Positions 1 to 9,001 of a stretch of 64,000 bases of DNA are shown here, piece after piece. The notes under the pieces were generated by a model that did not search any database, was not told the origin of the DNA, and saw only the letters and a list, made by a program, of their open reading frames with translations. Position 1 is the first letter of the stretch, and each line of letters opens with the position of its first letter. Source of the DNA: Pedobacter frigiditerrae (GTDB lineage Bacteria; Bacteroidota; Bacteroidia; Sphingobacteriales; Sphingobacteriaceae); the NCBI RefSeq assembly GCF_032678705.1, contig NZ_JAVTSS010000001.1:1-64000 (forward strand), given 5' to 3'. The position numbers were made by a program, and so were the translations under genes.

Positions 1-45
1 GGTAAAGGCAATGGACAGAATACTGGCACCCCTCCTATGGAATAA
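1..45 (+). CDS. 3' end of an unidentified gene (partial)
   Basis: Frame 1 is open from the window edge and reads GKGNGQNTGTPPME before a TAA at 43-45. The Gly/Asn/Pro-rich tail resembles the low-complexity C-termini of secreted or outer-membrane proteins in this phylum, but 14 residues are too few to name a family. A degenerate repeat copy begins a few bases downstream, as after several other genes here. It could be an accidental open frame; only the sequence to the left would decide. Confidence 0.35.
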   Translation, partial: GKGNGQNTGTPPME

Positions 46-56
46 CGAACTTGCCA

Positions 57-108
57 CCTAAACCCGATCGTAGCGAGCACGAAGTAAAGCGGAGAGCGGG
101 ACTGGCGT
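57..108 (-). repeat. Degenerate copy of the nested-hairpin shell repeat
   Basis: Read on the minus strand it begins CAGTCCCGCTCTCCGC and ends ATCGGGTTTAGG, matching the outer ends of the shell repeats at 6231, 26783 and 31429. The centre is short and lacks the usual core hairpin. Confidence 0.45.
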
Positions 109-257
109 TAATATTACCACTTCAGAATCTTTTCCAAAAATAAACATTAGACAATAGTCTTGTTAAAATTTTGTTAAATAGGGCTCAATTCGTAGCGCAA
201 ACTATATTAAAACCGTATTATTGTAAATTACGTTAATCTTAAAAGGGGATTTTAATT

Positions 258-2030
258 ATGAAATTGAAGATTAGTTTATTTTTTGCAGTTGTTTTAGGGC
301 TAAGTGTTCATGTTTTCGCACAAGATAAAAAGGTAAAATTACCTCCTAATTGGTTTAATCTAGATTTATCCACTGATGGATATTTTGGTATTAGTACGGA
401 AAAGGCATATAAAGAACTTTTAAAAGATAAAACCGCTAAACAAAAAGTCGTGGTCGCTGTAATTGATGGCGGCACAGACATAAAACACGAAGATCTTAAG
501 GATGTTCTATGGACTAATGCGAAAGAGATACCAGGAAATGGAATTGACGATGATGGAAATGGATATATTGATGATATACACGGTTGGAATTTTCTGGGAT
601 CGAAAAAGGGGAATCTAGCTTATGATAACTTGGAGTTAGTTAGAATAAAACGAAAATATGAAGCGAAATATCGTTCTACCTTGCCGAGCACTCCTTTAGA
701 TAGCACAGAGAAAAAAGAATATGCGTTATATAGAAGAGTTCAAGCGGAATTTGGACAAAAAGTACAAGAAGCCAGCGACGCATTTCCAATTTATATTGCC
801 ATTAAAAAAATTTTAGATTCAGTTGCTTTCATTAACAAGAAGGAAATCCCATCTCTTGAAGACATCGATAGATATAGGGCTGACGATGAAATAGAAGAGC
901 AGGTAAAAAAAATCATCAGTAAAGGTGCGAAGGATGAAGGTAGCATCGAGAAATTTTATAATACTATTAAAAAAGGTTATTATGAATTAGATGTAATGTT
1001 GAAGTACAACCTAAATGATAAGTTCGACCAAAGATCTGAGTTAGTAGGTGATGATTACTCAAACTCTACTGAACGTAATTACGGTAATAATGACGTTACG
1101 GGTCCGAATGCAGATCATGGAACTCACGTATCGGGTATAATTGGTGCTAATAGAAACAATAATTTAGGCATTTTTGGAGTTGCAAGTAACGTAAGTATAA
1201 TGACGATTAGGGTTGTTCCAGAAGGTGATGAAAGAGATAAAGATGTTGCTAATGGCATTAGATACGCAGTTGATAACGGTGCAAGAATAATTAATATGAG
1301 TTTTGGAAAGGGCTATAAGTGGGATAAAAAAGCTGTAGATGAAGCTGTAAAATATGCAGAAGCTAAAGGTGTATTATTAGTGCATGCAGCCGGGAATGAT
1401 AATAAAAATAACGACACTGAAGAGAATTATCCTAATAAATATTTTGATAGCCCTGAGGCAGAGGCCTATGCTAAAACACATAAAAAGAAAGAATTAAAAG
1501 ATCTTATCCCTCAAAAACCTAATGATAATGTGGGTAACCCTATGGGACCAGGGATGCCAAGAAAAACAGATCCCTTTGCAAAACCAATTGCGCCAGATCC
1601 TGCTAAGTTTGACTTACCTCACGCTAATAATTGGATTGAAGTTGGAGCCATTGCATATAAAGATGATGACGAATTGAAAGCTTCATTCTCAAACTATGGA
1701 AAAAATAATGTAGATGTTTTTGCACCAGGATTTATGATTAACTCTACTACTCCTGGTTCTAAATATGAAGAATTTGATGGGACTAGCATGGCCGCACCAG
1801 TAGTTTCTGGTTTAGCAGCACTCATTTTAAGCTATTATCCAGATTTAAAACCTGCACAACTGAAAGACATCATTGTTCAGTCTGTAGCTAAGGTTAACCA
1901 TAAAATAAAGTATAAAGACAACAAAAATGAAAATGTAAAAGTGTTGTTTTCTGAGATTTGTGTTAGTGGAGGTATTGTTAATGCATACAATGCTTTAAAA
2001 CTAGCCGAATCTTATCAGCTTTCTAAGTAA
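258..2030 (+). CDS. Secreted subtilisin-like serine protease (S8 family)
   Basis: A 590-residue exported protease. Residues 1-21 form a signal peptide ending at VFAQ. The catalytic triad is complete: Asp70 in VIDGGTD, His287 in DHGTHVSG and Ser510 in GTSMAAP; the oxyanion-hole region HAAGND lies near residue 380. About 215 residues separate Asp and His, far more than in subtilisin, and this insert begins with an acidic NGIDDDGNGYIDD stretch that could bind calcium. Such inserts are usual in Bacteroidota S8 proteases. There is no C-terminal sorting domain, so a periplasmic or surface location is inferred. Substrate unknown. Start: the ATG directly in front of the signal peptide. A terminator follows at 2050. 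Confidence 0.93.
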   Translation: MKLKISLFFAVVLGLSVHVFAQDKKVKLPPNWFNLDLSTDGYFGISTEKAYKELLKDKTAKQKVVVAVIDGGTDIKHEDLKDVLWTNAKEIPGNGIDDDGNGYIDDIHGWNFLGSKKGNLAYDNLELVRIKRKYEAKYRSTLPSTPLDSTEKKEYALYRRVQAEFGQKVQEASDAFPIYIAIKKILDSVAFINKKEIPSLEDIDRYRADDEIEEQVKKIISKGAKDEGSIEKFYNTIKKGYYELDVMLKYNLNDKFDQRSELVGDDYSNSTERNYGNNDVTGPNADHGTHVSGIIGANRNNNLGIFGVASNVSIMTIRVVPEGDERDKDVANGIRYAVDNGARIINMSFGKGYKWDKKAVDEAVKYAEAKGVLLVHAAGNDNKNNDTEENYPNKYFDSPEAEAYAKTHKKKELKDLIPQKPNDNVGNPMGPGMPRKTDPFAKPIAPDPAKFDLPHANNWIEVGAIAYKDDDELKASFSNYGKNNVDVFAPGFMINSTTPGSKYEEFDGTSMAAPVVSGLAALILSYYPDLKPAQLKDIIVQSVAKVNHKIKYKDNKNENVKVLFSEICVSGGIVNAYNALKLAESYQLSK

Positions 2031-2049
2031 TTTTAATTTAAATTATTAT

Positions 2050-2084
2050 AAAATCCTTGGTTATTTCTAATCAAGGATTTTTTG
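2050..2084 (+). terminator. Rho-independent terminator after the S8 protease gene
   Basis: AAAATCCTTG and CAAGGATTTT form a 10-bp stem around a 12-base loop that can pair further, followed by a T run. It lies 20 bases after the stop codon. Confidence 0.8.
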
Positions 2085-2293
2085 TTTTTATGGAACCCAT
2101 TTTAAGTAACAATTTGGCGATATTTTTCTAAATCACCTATTCAAAACCTGCTTTAATTACAATTTGACGTTGTTTTATATTTCTTCATAAAAAAAACTAT
2201 TAAACTATTAGTTTTTACTTTTAAGCCATTTTGTTTTTTTGAAGTCTATTCCCTTAATTACGCTGTAGTTGTATTAATAAGCCTTATATAAAC

Positions 2294-3160
2294 ATGAAAA
2301 AAATATACTTGATATTAACCTTAGGATTGTTTGCCTTTAATTCATTTGCTCAAAAATTGCCTGATGTTCAAGAAGTAAATATGCCTGCCCCTGCAAGTAT
2401 TAAGATAGACGGAAAAGCCACAGAGTGGAACGATACTTTCGCCGCAGAAAATAAAAGAACAGAACTTTTTTACAACATTGCAAATGATGATAAAAACATA
2501 TATGTGATTATCAAATCTGCAAACTCTGCTGTAGTTAATAAAATTATGCTTGGCGGAATCACCTTTACAGTAAATGCCCAAGGCAAAAAGAGAGAGAAAG
2601 ATGCCTCATCATTAACTTATCCGGTAATTAATAGGGCTAATAGACAACAAAGAACAGGTGGTGGCCAAGGTCAAGCCAGACAACAAGGAGGTGGTCAAGG
2701 CGGATTTCAGAATAGAGCTCAAATGAGCACTCAGCAAAGAGATTCTATAGCATTAGTACAAAGAAAAACGCAACTGGCAACCGTAAAGGAAATAAAAGTT
2801 TCTGGATTTAAAGCAATCACAGATTCGTTAATCTCTATATACAATGAATACGGCGTTAAGGCTGTAGCTTCATTTGATCAAAAAGGGGCATTTGTTTACG
2901 AATTAGCAATTCCACTAAACATCTTAGAATTATCAACTAGTAGCACAAAAGAATTTGTATATCAGATAAAATTGAACGGACTAAGTAGCATGAACTTCGG
3001 CGGTGGCGGAGGCGGCAACTTCGGTGGAGGAGGTGGAAACTTTGGAGGCGGAAATCGTGGTGGCAATGGCGGTGGTGGGAACTTCGGCGGAGGAGGTGGA
3101 GGCCAAGACCTAATGAGCCCAACAGATTTTTGGGCTAAATATTCATTTCAAAAAAAATAA
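2294..3160 (+). CDS. Secreted CBM9/DOMON-like protein with Gly-rich tail
   Basis: 288 residues. A signal peptide covers residues 1-19 (FAFNSFAQ). Residues about 25-115 contain IKIDGKATEWND and LFYNIANDDKNIYV, the pattern of the CBM9-like/DOMON-like beta-sandwich found in many secreted Bacteroidota proteins. Residues 116-145 are Gln/Gly-rich, and residues about 233-275 are nearly pure Gly with Asn, Phe and Arg. The gene sits 37 bases before a TonB-type outer-membrane gene that also has a Gly tract, so the two are probably co-transcribed. The beta-sandwich assignment is by pattern only; ligand unknown. Confidence 0.8.
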   Translation: MKKIYLILTLGLFAFNSFAQKLPDVQEVNMPAPASIKIDGKATEWNDTFAAENKRTELFYNIANDDKNIYVIIKSANSAVVNKIMLGGITFTVNAQGKKREKDASSLTYPVINRANRQQRTGGGQGQARQQGGGQGGFQNRAQMSTQQRDSIALVQRKTQLATVKEIKVSGFKAITDSLISIYNEYGVKAVASFDQKGAFVYELAIPLNILELSTSSTKEFVYQIKLNGLSSMNFGGGGGGNFGGGGGNFGGGNRGGNGGGGNFGGGGGGQDLMSPTDFWAKYSFQKK

Positions 3161-3197
3161 CATAAAAATACTTTCTATTTAAGATTTAATAATCCTT

Positions 3198-6101
3198 ATG
3201 ACCAATCTTTACTCTCATCACTCTTCCTCATTCTTATTTAAAGGATTATTTTTTCTCCTAATTTTTGTTGGGTTAAACATTGAGCTTTATGCTCAAACGC
3301 CACAAAATGCAAAAACACCACCACCTCCGCTTCCACAACGCGAAATCAGTGGAATTGTAAAAGATACTACAGATGTAGGCTTACCTGGTGTAACTGTGAG
3401 ATTAGCTTCTGAGAAGGACACCTTAGTCATCAGCACAAACACAGACGGAATATTTGTATTCAAAAATGTAAAATCAGCATCCTATACACTTTCTGTAAGC
3501 ATGATGAGCTATAAACCTTTTGTAGGAAAGTTTAAGCAAAATGACGCCATTGCAAGGATTGTAATGGACCCCGTAATTTTAAAAGACGCAGCCAATACTT
3601 TAGGCGAAGTTGTAATTAACGGAACACCATCAATCACCTACAAAACAGATACTGTAGAATATAAAGCTAGCGATTACATTGTTAGAGAGAACGCAACAGT
3701 TGACGAGCTATTAAAAAAGATGGAGGGAATGGAAGTAGGAACAGACGGTACATTAGTTCATCAAGGTACATCGGTTACTAAAGCCAAAATTAATGGTAAA
3801 ACCTATTTAGGTGGCGATGTTGCCACTGCCATACAAAATTTACCTGCAGAAATAGTTGAAAAAATACAAGTAGTTGACGATTATGGCGATCAAGCAGCAA
3901 GAACTGGGGTAAAAGATGGCGACCCAGAAAAGATTTTAAATATTGTAACTCGTGCAGATAAATCTGTAGGCAATACCGCAAATATACAAGGCGGTGCAGG
4001 TAACAACGAACGTTACGAAGGTTCTGTATTTGGTACTCGACTCAACGCAAATCAAACCATTGGTATAAATGCGAGGTTAAATAATACTATTAATGGTGTC
4101 GCTAATAGTGGTGGAAATGGAAGTAACGGTGGTGGCGGTGGTGGCCGTGGTGGAGGCGGCGGAGGAGGAAATACAGGAGGCGGTGGCGGCAGTGGTGGTA
4201 CAACCACTAGTGGCAATGGCGGCTTTTCTTTCCGTGATCAGTTAAACAAAAAAATAAAGGTAAATGCCAATTATCGTTATAATTTCAATAATGTAAATTC
4301 GATAAATAATAGTGAGTCATTGCGTTTTGTGCCTGTAGAAGTTCTACCTTCAACAAATCCCCGTACCTATATAACCAAACCATTGCTGGTTAATAGCAAT
4401 AGCGATGGAAACAACGACAGTAAAACACATAATTTTAATTTCGAACTGGAAGCAGATTTAGATAGTAATAATTACATCAGGTTTAATCCAACCATCAATT
4501 ATACATCTGCCATAACGAGTTCACAATCTGGCTCAAATCAGAGAGGTGCTGTATACCAAAATTCTATAAATTCCAATACAGGGCTTAATAAACGCCCAAA
4601 TTTAGAAGCTATCTTTTTCTATCAGCATACTTTTACCAATAGAAGAAGAAACCTTTCTCTACAAGTAAATTTAAACTCTGCTAAGCAAGAATCAGAATCA
4701 GATCGTAATCAAAATACAACCGAATTTCTTGATTCTACCATGACTACAGTTAAGAAAGACCTAATTACCCACCGATTGGTAGAACGCGATAACCTACAAA
4801 GCACTTATAGAGCAAGTTTAACTTATGTAGAGCCTATCAATGCAAAATCGCAGTTAGAGTTTAATGGCCAGATCAATCGTAACAGTTACGATAATGAAGC
4901 CATCACCAGCGATATTTTAGCTAATGGAAACTTTGCACCAGTAGATTCATTAAGTAACATCTACGACTATTCATTTACACAGAGCAGAATCGCTTTAAAC
5001 TATCGTTATGGAATTAACAATGCATCAAAAGTTCGGTTTTCAGTAGGTGTTACAGCTGTTCCGGCATTGTTAAGTGGTACAAAAGTAAGCTTAGGCACAA
5101 CCACACACAGAAACAGCTTTAACCTAATTCCTATTGCAAGGTTCCAGTATTTATGGTCACGCCAGCACAGCATCCAAATCAATTATTCAGGTAATGCCAG
5201 CGAACCAACGTTCGATCAAATTCAGCCAGTAAGAGATTTGTCTAACCCACAAAGCCCAGTAGTTGGTAACCCTAACCTAAAAGCTACTTTTAACCACTCT
5301 ATTAATACCTCATACAATAATTATATCGCGAACTTAAAGCTTAATTATTCAGTTAACATGAACGCCACGTTTATAGATAATTCGGTAATTAGAAACTCTG
5401 TGCCAATTATTCAAGATGGTGTAACAGCTTACGAAACTAGGTTTATCAATGCATCTGGCGTATACAGAGTGGGTGGTAATTATTCAATAAGTAAACAATT
5501 GGCCGATAGAAAATACAACCTTTCCTTTAATGGTAGTGTAAACCATAATCATAATGTGGCAATGGCAAGAAACATTTCTTATACCACCTCATCGTGGAAC
5601 ATGAACAATCGTTTCGGACCAAGGATAAATCCAACCGAGTGGATAGAGGTTAATCCAAATGTAGGTTACAGTTTCATTAAATCTAGCACTACCCAAGTTG
5701 GTGCACAAGGAAATTTAACCAAAACCTTATCTTTCAATATCGATGGTAAATTTATCGCTTGGCAAAGCTGGATCATTGGGTATAGCGCAAGCAAGAATTT
5801 TGTGAGCGGTATTTCTGCCAACGTAACTTCAAACCCATTTGTTGTAAATAGCTATTTGCAAAAAGAACTTTGGAAACGTAGAGCAACCTTAACTTTCCAA
5901 GCCTTCGATGTCTTTAACCAAAACAACTTCGTAGCAAGAAACCTCTCAGACGATGGTGGTTATACAGATACCAAAACAAACGCATTGAGTCGCTATTTCA
6001 TGATCAGGGCAAGTGTTCGTTTACAAAAATGGAGCGGCGCTAGACCACGTAACGGCAACCAAATGATGAGAAGAGGCGACGGAAGCTTCATGCAAAACTA
6101 G
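3198..6101 (+). CDS. TonB-dependent-receptor-like outer-membrane protein
   Basis: 967 residues. The signal peptide runs to about residue 33 (ELYAQ). Residues about 48-125 are a carboxypeptidase-regulatory-like domain (REISGIVKDTT, LPGVTVRL, GIFVFKNV). A plug-like region follows (LGEVVINGTPSITYKTDTVEY), then a long beta-barrel rich in aromatic/Asn strands. A Gly tract of roughly 45 residues lies near residues 300-345, after the plug. This is the outer membrane beta-barrel family rather than a classical SusC: no SusD gene is adjacent. The transported substrate cannot be told. The co-oriented Gly-rich secreted protein just upstream is a likely partner. Confidence 0.88.
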   Translation: MTNLYSHHSSSFLFKGLFFLLIFVGLNIELYAQTPQNAKTPPPPLPQREISGIVKDTTDVGLPGVTVRLASEKDTLVISTNTDGIFVFKNVKSASYTLSVSMMSYKPFVGKFKQNDAIARIVMDPVILKDAANTLGEVVINGTPSITYKTDTVEYKASDYIVRENATVDELLKKMEGMEVGTDGTLVHQGTSVTKAKINGKTYLGGDVATAIQNLPAEIVEKIQVVDDYGDQAARTGVKDGDPEKILNIVTRADKSVGNTANIQGGAGNNERYEGSVFGTRLNANQTIGINARLNNTINGVANSGGNGSNGGGGGGRGGGGGGGNTGGGGGSGGTTTSGNGGFSFRDQLNKKIKVNANYRYNFNNVNSINNSESLRFVPVEVLPSTNPRTYITKPLLVNSNSDGNNDSKTHNFNFELEADLDSNNYIRFNPTINYTSAITSSQSGSNQRGAVYQNSINSNTGLNKRPNLEAIFFYQHTFTNRRRNLSLQVNLNSAKQESESDRNQNTTEFLDSTMTTVKKDLITHRLVERDNLQSTYRASLTYVEPINAKSQLEFNGQINRNSYDNEAITSDILANGNFAPVDSLSNIYDYSFTQSRIALNYRYGINNASKVRFSVGVTAVPALLSGTKVSLGTTTHRNSFNLIPIARFQYLWSRQHSIQINYSGNASEPTFDQIQPVRDLSNPQSPVVGNPNLKATFNHSINTSYNNYIANLKLNYSVNMNATFIDNSVIRNSVPIIQDGVTAYETRFINASGVYRVGGNYSISKQLADRKYNLSFNGSVNHNHNVAMARNISYTTSSWNMNNRFGPRINPTEWIEVNPNVGYSFIKSSTTQVGAQGNLTKTLSFNIDGKFIAWQSWIIGYSASKNFVSGISANVTSNPFVVNSYLQKELWKRRATLTFQAFDVFNQNNFVARNLSDDGGYTDTKTNALSRYFMIRASVRLQKWSGARPRNGNQMMRRGDGSFMQN

Positions 6102-6135
6102 CATAACACCATCACAAGAATCGATTTTTCCCAAG

Positions 6136-6169
6136 AAGGATGTATTTCAGTTTTTCGGAATACATCCTT
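6136..6169 (+). terminator. Stem-loop after the TonB-type gene, possible terminator
   Basis: AAGGATGTATT and AATACATCCTT form a perfect 11-bp stem with a 12-base loop, 35 bases after the stop codon. The T run behind it is short, so termination efficiency is uncertain. Confidence 0.6.
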
Positions 6170-6230
6170 TCTAATAAATATCAATTATCAATATTTTTTG
6201 AAAAGCAAATACAAAAGCTTTTTTTTAAGC

Positions 6231-6320
6231 CAGCCCCGCCATTCGCTTCAATCTTTTACCCCTAAATCCCCTAAAGGGGAGTGGTAAAAGTATTTTCGCT
6301 GCTGTCGGGTTTAGCAAACA
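6231..6320 (+). repeat. Shell repeat copy A with CCCCTAAAGGGG core
   Basis: Left shell CAGCCCCGCCATTCGCTTCA then ATCTTTTA; the core contains the palindrome CCCCTAAAGGGG; the right shell runs TAAAAGTATTTTCGCTGC then TGTCGGGTTTAGCAAAC. The TTTTA/TAAAA bases next to the core pair with each other, making one long hairpin. Confidence 0.8.
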
Positions 6321-6449
6321 AAAGACAGTGCGAAATATAAAATTTGCAAAGCGCCACCTTCAAAGTCAGAATGACAAAATGAGTGTGTTAAGAAACTACG
6401 CAACCTCTCAAAACTCACAACCCTTCCCTAAGCACGAATACGGCCTCAG

Positions 6450-6465
6450 TCCCGCATGTTCGGGA
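6450..6465. repeat. Micro-palindrome TCCCGCATGTTCGGGA
   Basis: Five-base-pair arms TCCCG/CGGGA around six bases. It belongs to the same TCCCG...CGGGA class as the units at 45561, 46331 and 51979, but here lies outside a recognisable shell. Confidence 0.5.
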
Positions 6466-6861
6466 TCAAGAAAATCAATGAGAGGAACCGTGAAAATAAA
6501 AGCTGTACCGAATTTGTCACCCTGAGTGTAGTCGAAGGGTTAGGTTCTGATCTTTGATTTTTAGCGAAGCTGTTGCAGCCTCGATTTATTAATGAGTTGT
6601 TATTGTTTTTAATGGAATTAATGAGCTCGCTGAAGGGCTCGGTTTTTGGTCCTTTTTCATCAAGGAATATTGCGTAGCAATCTTGAACACCCCTAAAATA
6701 TACAACCGTGAAAAACAGGAAGCCATTCGGCGGCTAGCCGAGGCAAGCCTATAGCGAGGGCAAAATTATGAAATGGGACAATGATAACTAACAGATATCT
6801 CGTTGCTGCGCTCTGTCTATATGACGCTTAATAAGGAGATTGACTGCATACAACCCAAACT

Positions 6862-8154
6862 TTACCCCTTCAGCAACCCCACATAAAAAACCGTCCCTTT
6901 ACCAACCTCACTTTCAAACCAAATCTCCCCATGTTGCAACTCAACATAAGTCTGTGCCAACCTTAAACCTAAGCCAACACCCTTTTCCTGATTAGTGCCA
7001 TAAGTCCCCTTACTCTTTAGCGAAAAGATAAACGGTTTCTCACTCTCCTTAACACCAATACCATTATCACTAACAATAATCAAACACTGTTCTGGCCTTT
7101 CCTCAAAAAAAATCTTTATCGACCCACCCTCGGGCGAAAACTTAATCGCGTTATTTAATAAATTCCGTACAATCAGTTGCAGCATATCAGGATCAGCCAT
7201 TACAGCCAGCTCCTTGTTAACCTCATAATTAAGACTAATACCCTTTTCAGCAGCCAAATTATTCTGCAGATCAATAGTATGATTTAGCGTATCATGCAAG
7301 TTGATGTTAGACAAATTAATAGGCACGCCATCCATTTGATCTTTAGACCAAAGCAAAATGTTTTGTAGCATTTCAGAAGTCTGCCGAGTAGAACTTAATA
7401 GGTTTTTTTCAATCTTCGCCTTTTCATCATTACTAAGCCCCAGTTCATTAAGCAAAGTCAGGTAATTCTCAATAGAAGCCAATGGTGCTTTTAAATCATG
7501 GGCCACAATAGAAAAAAGCTTGTTCTTGGTGGCATTACTTTCCTGTAAAGCAACCAATCTATTTTCGGCGAGGTCTTTCTCCTTGTTGTAACTATTCTTC
7601 ATGAAAACAGTAATCACCGTCATCATGAAAATAATCTCGAAAAACGTTTGCGCCAAATCTAAAAGTTTATGCCTTTCATTCTCATATAAAGGCTTTACCA
7701 ATTCAGGATGAAGATATTCTATCGTTAAAAGCACCACTAAGAATAAAATATTTAGCGGAATCCATATCCAAAACTGTTTCTTGGTACAAACAATCGTTAA
7801 CAAAAAAATAATCAGGATAAAAGTAAACAAGTTTACCCCACTAGAACCAGCAGCTTCAAAATAAGTACCCCCACAAAGTAAATTAAAAGAAAGCGCACAA
7901 ATACCAACAGCAAGAGTTAATTTGTTTTTATACCTCGATAAATAATAACAAAGGAACAATACGCCAATTAGAGGCAACATCAAAAACCCAAACTCAACTA
8001 AACCCAAAGAAAAGTTCACTATTGCATTAACCGAAGCGGTAAAAACAGCAAATATGGTTACGGCATTAAAAATTCTACACTCTAAAGAATAGGCAACTTC
8101 GCTACCAATAAGTTTTTTCCAGAAGGATGAAAAGGTTTCTTTAAATGAATTCAA
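6862..8154 (-). CDS. Membrane sensor histidine kinase (orphan)
   Basis: 430 residues. About six hydrophobic helices fill residues 25-185, with no extracytoplasmic sensor domain of note. A HisKA dimerisation domain follows, with the phospho-acceptor His219 in FSIVAHDLKAPLAS. The C-terminal HATPase_c domain has N-box LLNNAIKFSP, G1 box DNGIGV and GVGLGLRLAQTYVELQHG. No response regulator is encoded nearby, so its partner is elsewhere or unknown. The gene stands alone and its 3' end faces the repeat-rich spacer. Signal unknown; the many helices suggest intramembrane sensing. Confidence 0.92.
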   Translation of the reverse strand: MNSFKETFSSFWKKLIGSEVAYSLECRIFNAVTIFAVFTASVNAIVNFSLGLVEFGFLMLPLIGVLFLCYYLSRYKNKLTLAVGICALSFNLLCGGTYFEAAGSSGVNLFTFILIIFLLTIVCTKKQFWIWIPLNILFLVVLLTIEYLHPELVKPLYENERHKLLDLAQTFFEIIFMMTVITVFMKNSYNKEKDLAENRLVALQESNATKNKLFSIVAHDLKAPLASIENYLTLLNELGLSNDEKAKIEKNLLSSTRQTSEMLQNILLWSKDQMDGVPINLSNINLHDTLNHTIDLQNNLAAEKGISLNYEVNKELAVMADPDMLQLIVRNLLNNAIKFSPEGGSIKIFFEERPEQCLIIVSDNGIGVKESEKPFIFSLKSKGTYGTNQEKGVGLGLRLAQTYVELQHGEIWFESEVGKGTVFYVGLLKG

Positions 8155-8327
8155 AACAGGGTTGATGTTTCACAAATATAGAAATATATGTGATTGCAAT
8201 CTAGAAACGAAGAAAATGAACAAAGTTTATTCCAAATAGGAGTGGGAATGTTTTGGTTTGGATGGGATATAAGTTGTTAAATTTAATAAATTTTCAACGC
8301 TGATTAACTCAATAGCAATCCAACAAA

Positions 8328-8357
8328 AAAAGCCTCAAGAACTTAATCTCAAGGCTT
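8328..8357 (-). terminator. Rho-independent terminator of the tRNA-Met gene
   Basis: On the minus strand AAAGCCTTGAGA and TTCTTGAGGCTTT fold into a stem of about 12 bp with two G-T pairs, followed by a T run. It starts 9 bases after the tRNA 3' end. Confidence 0.75.
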
Positions 8358-8365
8358 TAATCCAG

Positions 8366-8439
8366 TAGCGGGAACGAGAGTTGAACTCGTGACCTCAGGG
8401 TTATGAATCCTGCGCTCTAACCAACTGAGCTACCCCGCC
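8366..8439 (-). tRNA. tRNA-Met, anticodon CAU
   Basis: A full cloverleaf fits: acceptor GGCGGGG with TCCCGCT (G-U at both ends), T8-A9, D arm GCTC/GAGC, anticodon loop TTCATAA with CAT at 34-36, T arm ACGAG/CTCGT with loop TTCAACT, discriminator A. CCA is not encoded. Pair 31-39 in the anticodon stem is A-C rather than Watson-Crick. The lack of the initiator's C1-A72 mismatch and of three G-C pairs at the anticodon points to elongator Met; a lysidine-modified tRNA-Ile2 cannot be excluded by eye but is less likely. Confidence 0.9.
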
Positions 8440-8509
8440 ATTCTTTATTATTATACTTTGCAATAATTATTATATATTACAATAATTATTAGTTTTTTTT
8501 AAAGAGTTG

Positions 8510-8541
8510 CAAATATAGAATAAATTACTTTTCTTTAGAAA
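8510..8541 (-). promoter_or_regulatory. Probable promoter of the tRNA-Met gene
   Basis: On the minus strand TATATTTG (8510-8517) matches the Bacteroidota -7 consensus TAnnTTTG exactly, with TTTC 20 bases upstream in place of TTTG. Transcription would start about 60 bases before the mature tRNA. Confidence 0.45.
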
Positions 8542-8590
8542 TAATAAGTAAAAAAAAGTCCATTATTTTTAAGAATATAGGTGTTATAGG

Positions 8591-8971
8591 ATGTCAGAAA
8601 AGAAAAAATTTACATTAGAATATGAGTTGAGGTCATCTCCCCGTATATTATTCAGTTTTATCAGCGAACCAAACGGCTTATCTCAATGGTTTGCAGACGA
8701 TGTGATTTTTAGAGATCAGGTTTACACCTTCACGTGGGATGACGAAGTGCAAAAAGCAAAAATGCTAAGCATCAAAGAAAACAAATTGGTTAAATTCAAG
8801 TGGTTAGACGATGAGCCGCATTGTTATTTCGAAATGGAGATCGTACAAGACGAATTAACCAACGATGTAGCCTTGGCCATTACCGATTTTGCCACAGATG
8901 AGACACGCTCAGAAAAAACACAAATTTGGGATAATCAAATCACTTACCTCCTTAGCGTAATTGGTGCCTAA
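8591..8971 (+). CDS. START-like (SRPBCC/AHSA1-type) domain protein
   Basis: 126 residues, cytoplasmic. The N-terminal FTLEYELRSSPRILFSFISEPNGLSQWFADDV and the repeated Trp/acidic strands match the small START-like proteins conserved across Bacteroidota, a helix-grip fold with a hydrophobic cavity. No catalytic residues are expected and the ligand is unknown. It is followed 30 bases later by an LptF/LptG permease gene, but a -7-like promoter element lies between them. Confidence 0.82.
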   Translation: MSEKKKFTLEYELRSSPRILFSFISEPNGLSQWFADDVIFRDQVYTFTWDDEVQKAKMLSIKENKLVKFKWLDDEPHCYFEMEIVQDELTNDVALAITDFATDETRSEKTQIWDNQITYLLSVIGA

Positions 8972-8989
8972 ATTTTCGTCGGCTTTGTC

Positions 8990-8997
8990 TATCTTTG
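8990..8997 (+). promoter_or_regulatory. -7 element TATCTTTG upstream of the permease gene
   Basis: Exact match to TAnnTTTG. No -33 TTTG at 19-21 bases was found. The element ends 4 bases before the assigned TTG start codon, so a transcript made here would be leaderless or would miss that start. Confidence 0.3.
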
Positions 8998-9001
8998 TAT
9001 A

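Larger units (their letters stand above)
6102..6861. other. Non-coding spacer rich in repeats
   Basis: Contents in order: an 11-bp stem-loop at 6136-6169, a shell repeat at 6231-6320, a micro-palindrome at 6450-6465, a TTCGACTAC-type repeat on the minus strand at 6520-6541, and a short palindrome CGGCTAGCCG near 6730. An open frame at 6328-6525 runs through repeat sequence and is not believed. No promoter or gene is convincing here. Confidence 0.7.

Noticed and set aside
6328-6525. Open frame of 65 codons downstream of the first TonB-type gene
   Set aside because: It starts in the right shell of repeat A, runs through a TTCGACTAC-type repeat and a micro-palindrome, and its product has no signal, helix pattern or family resemblance.
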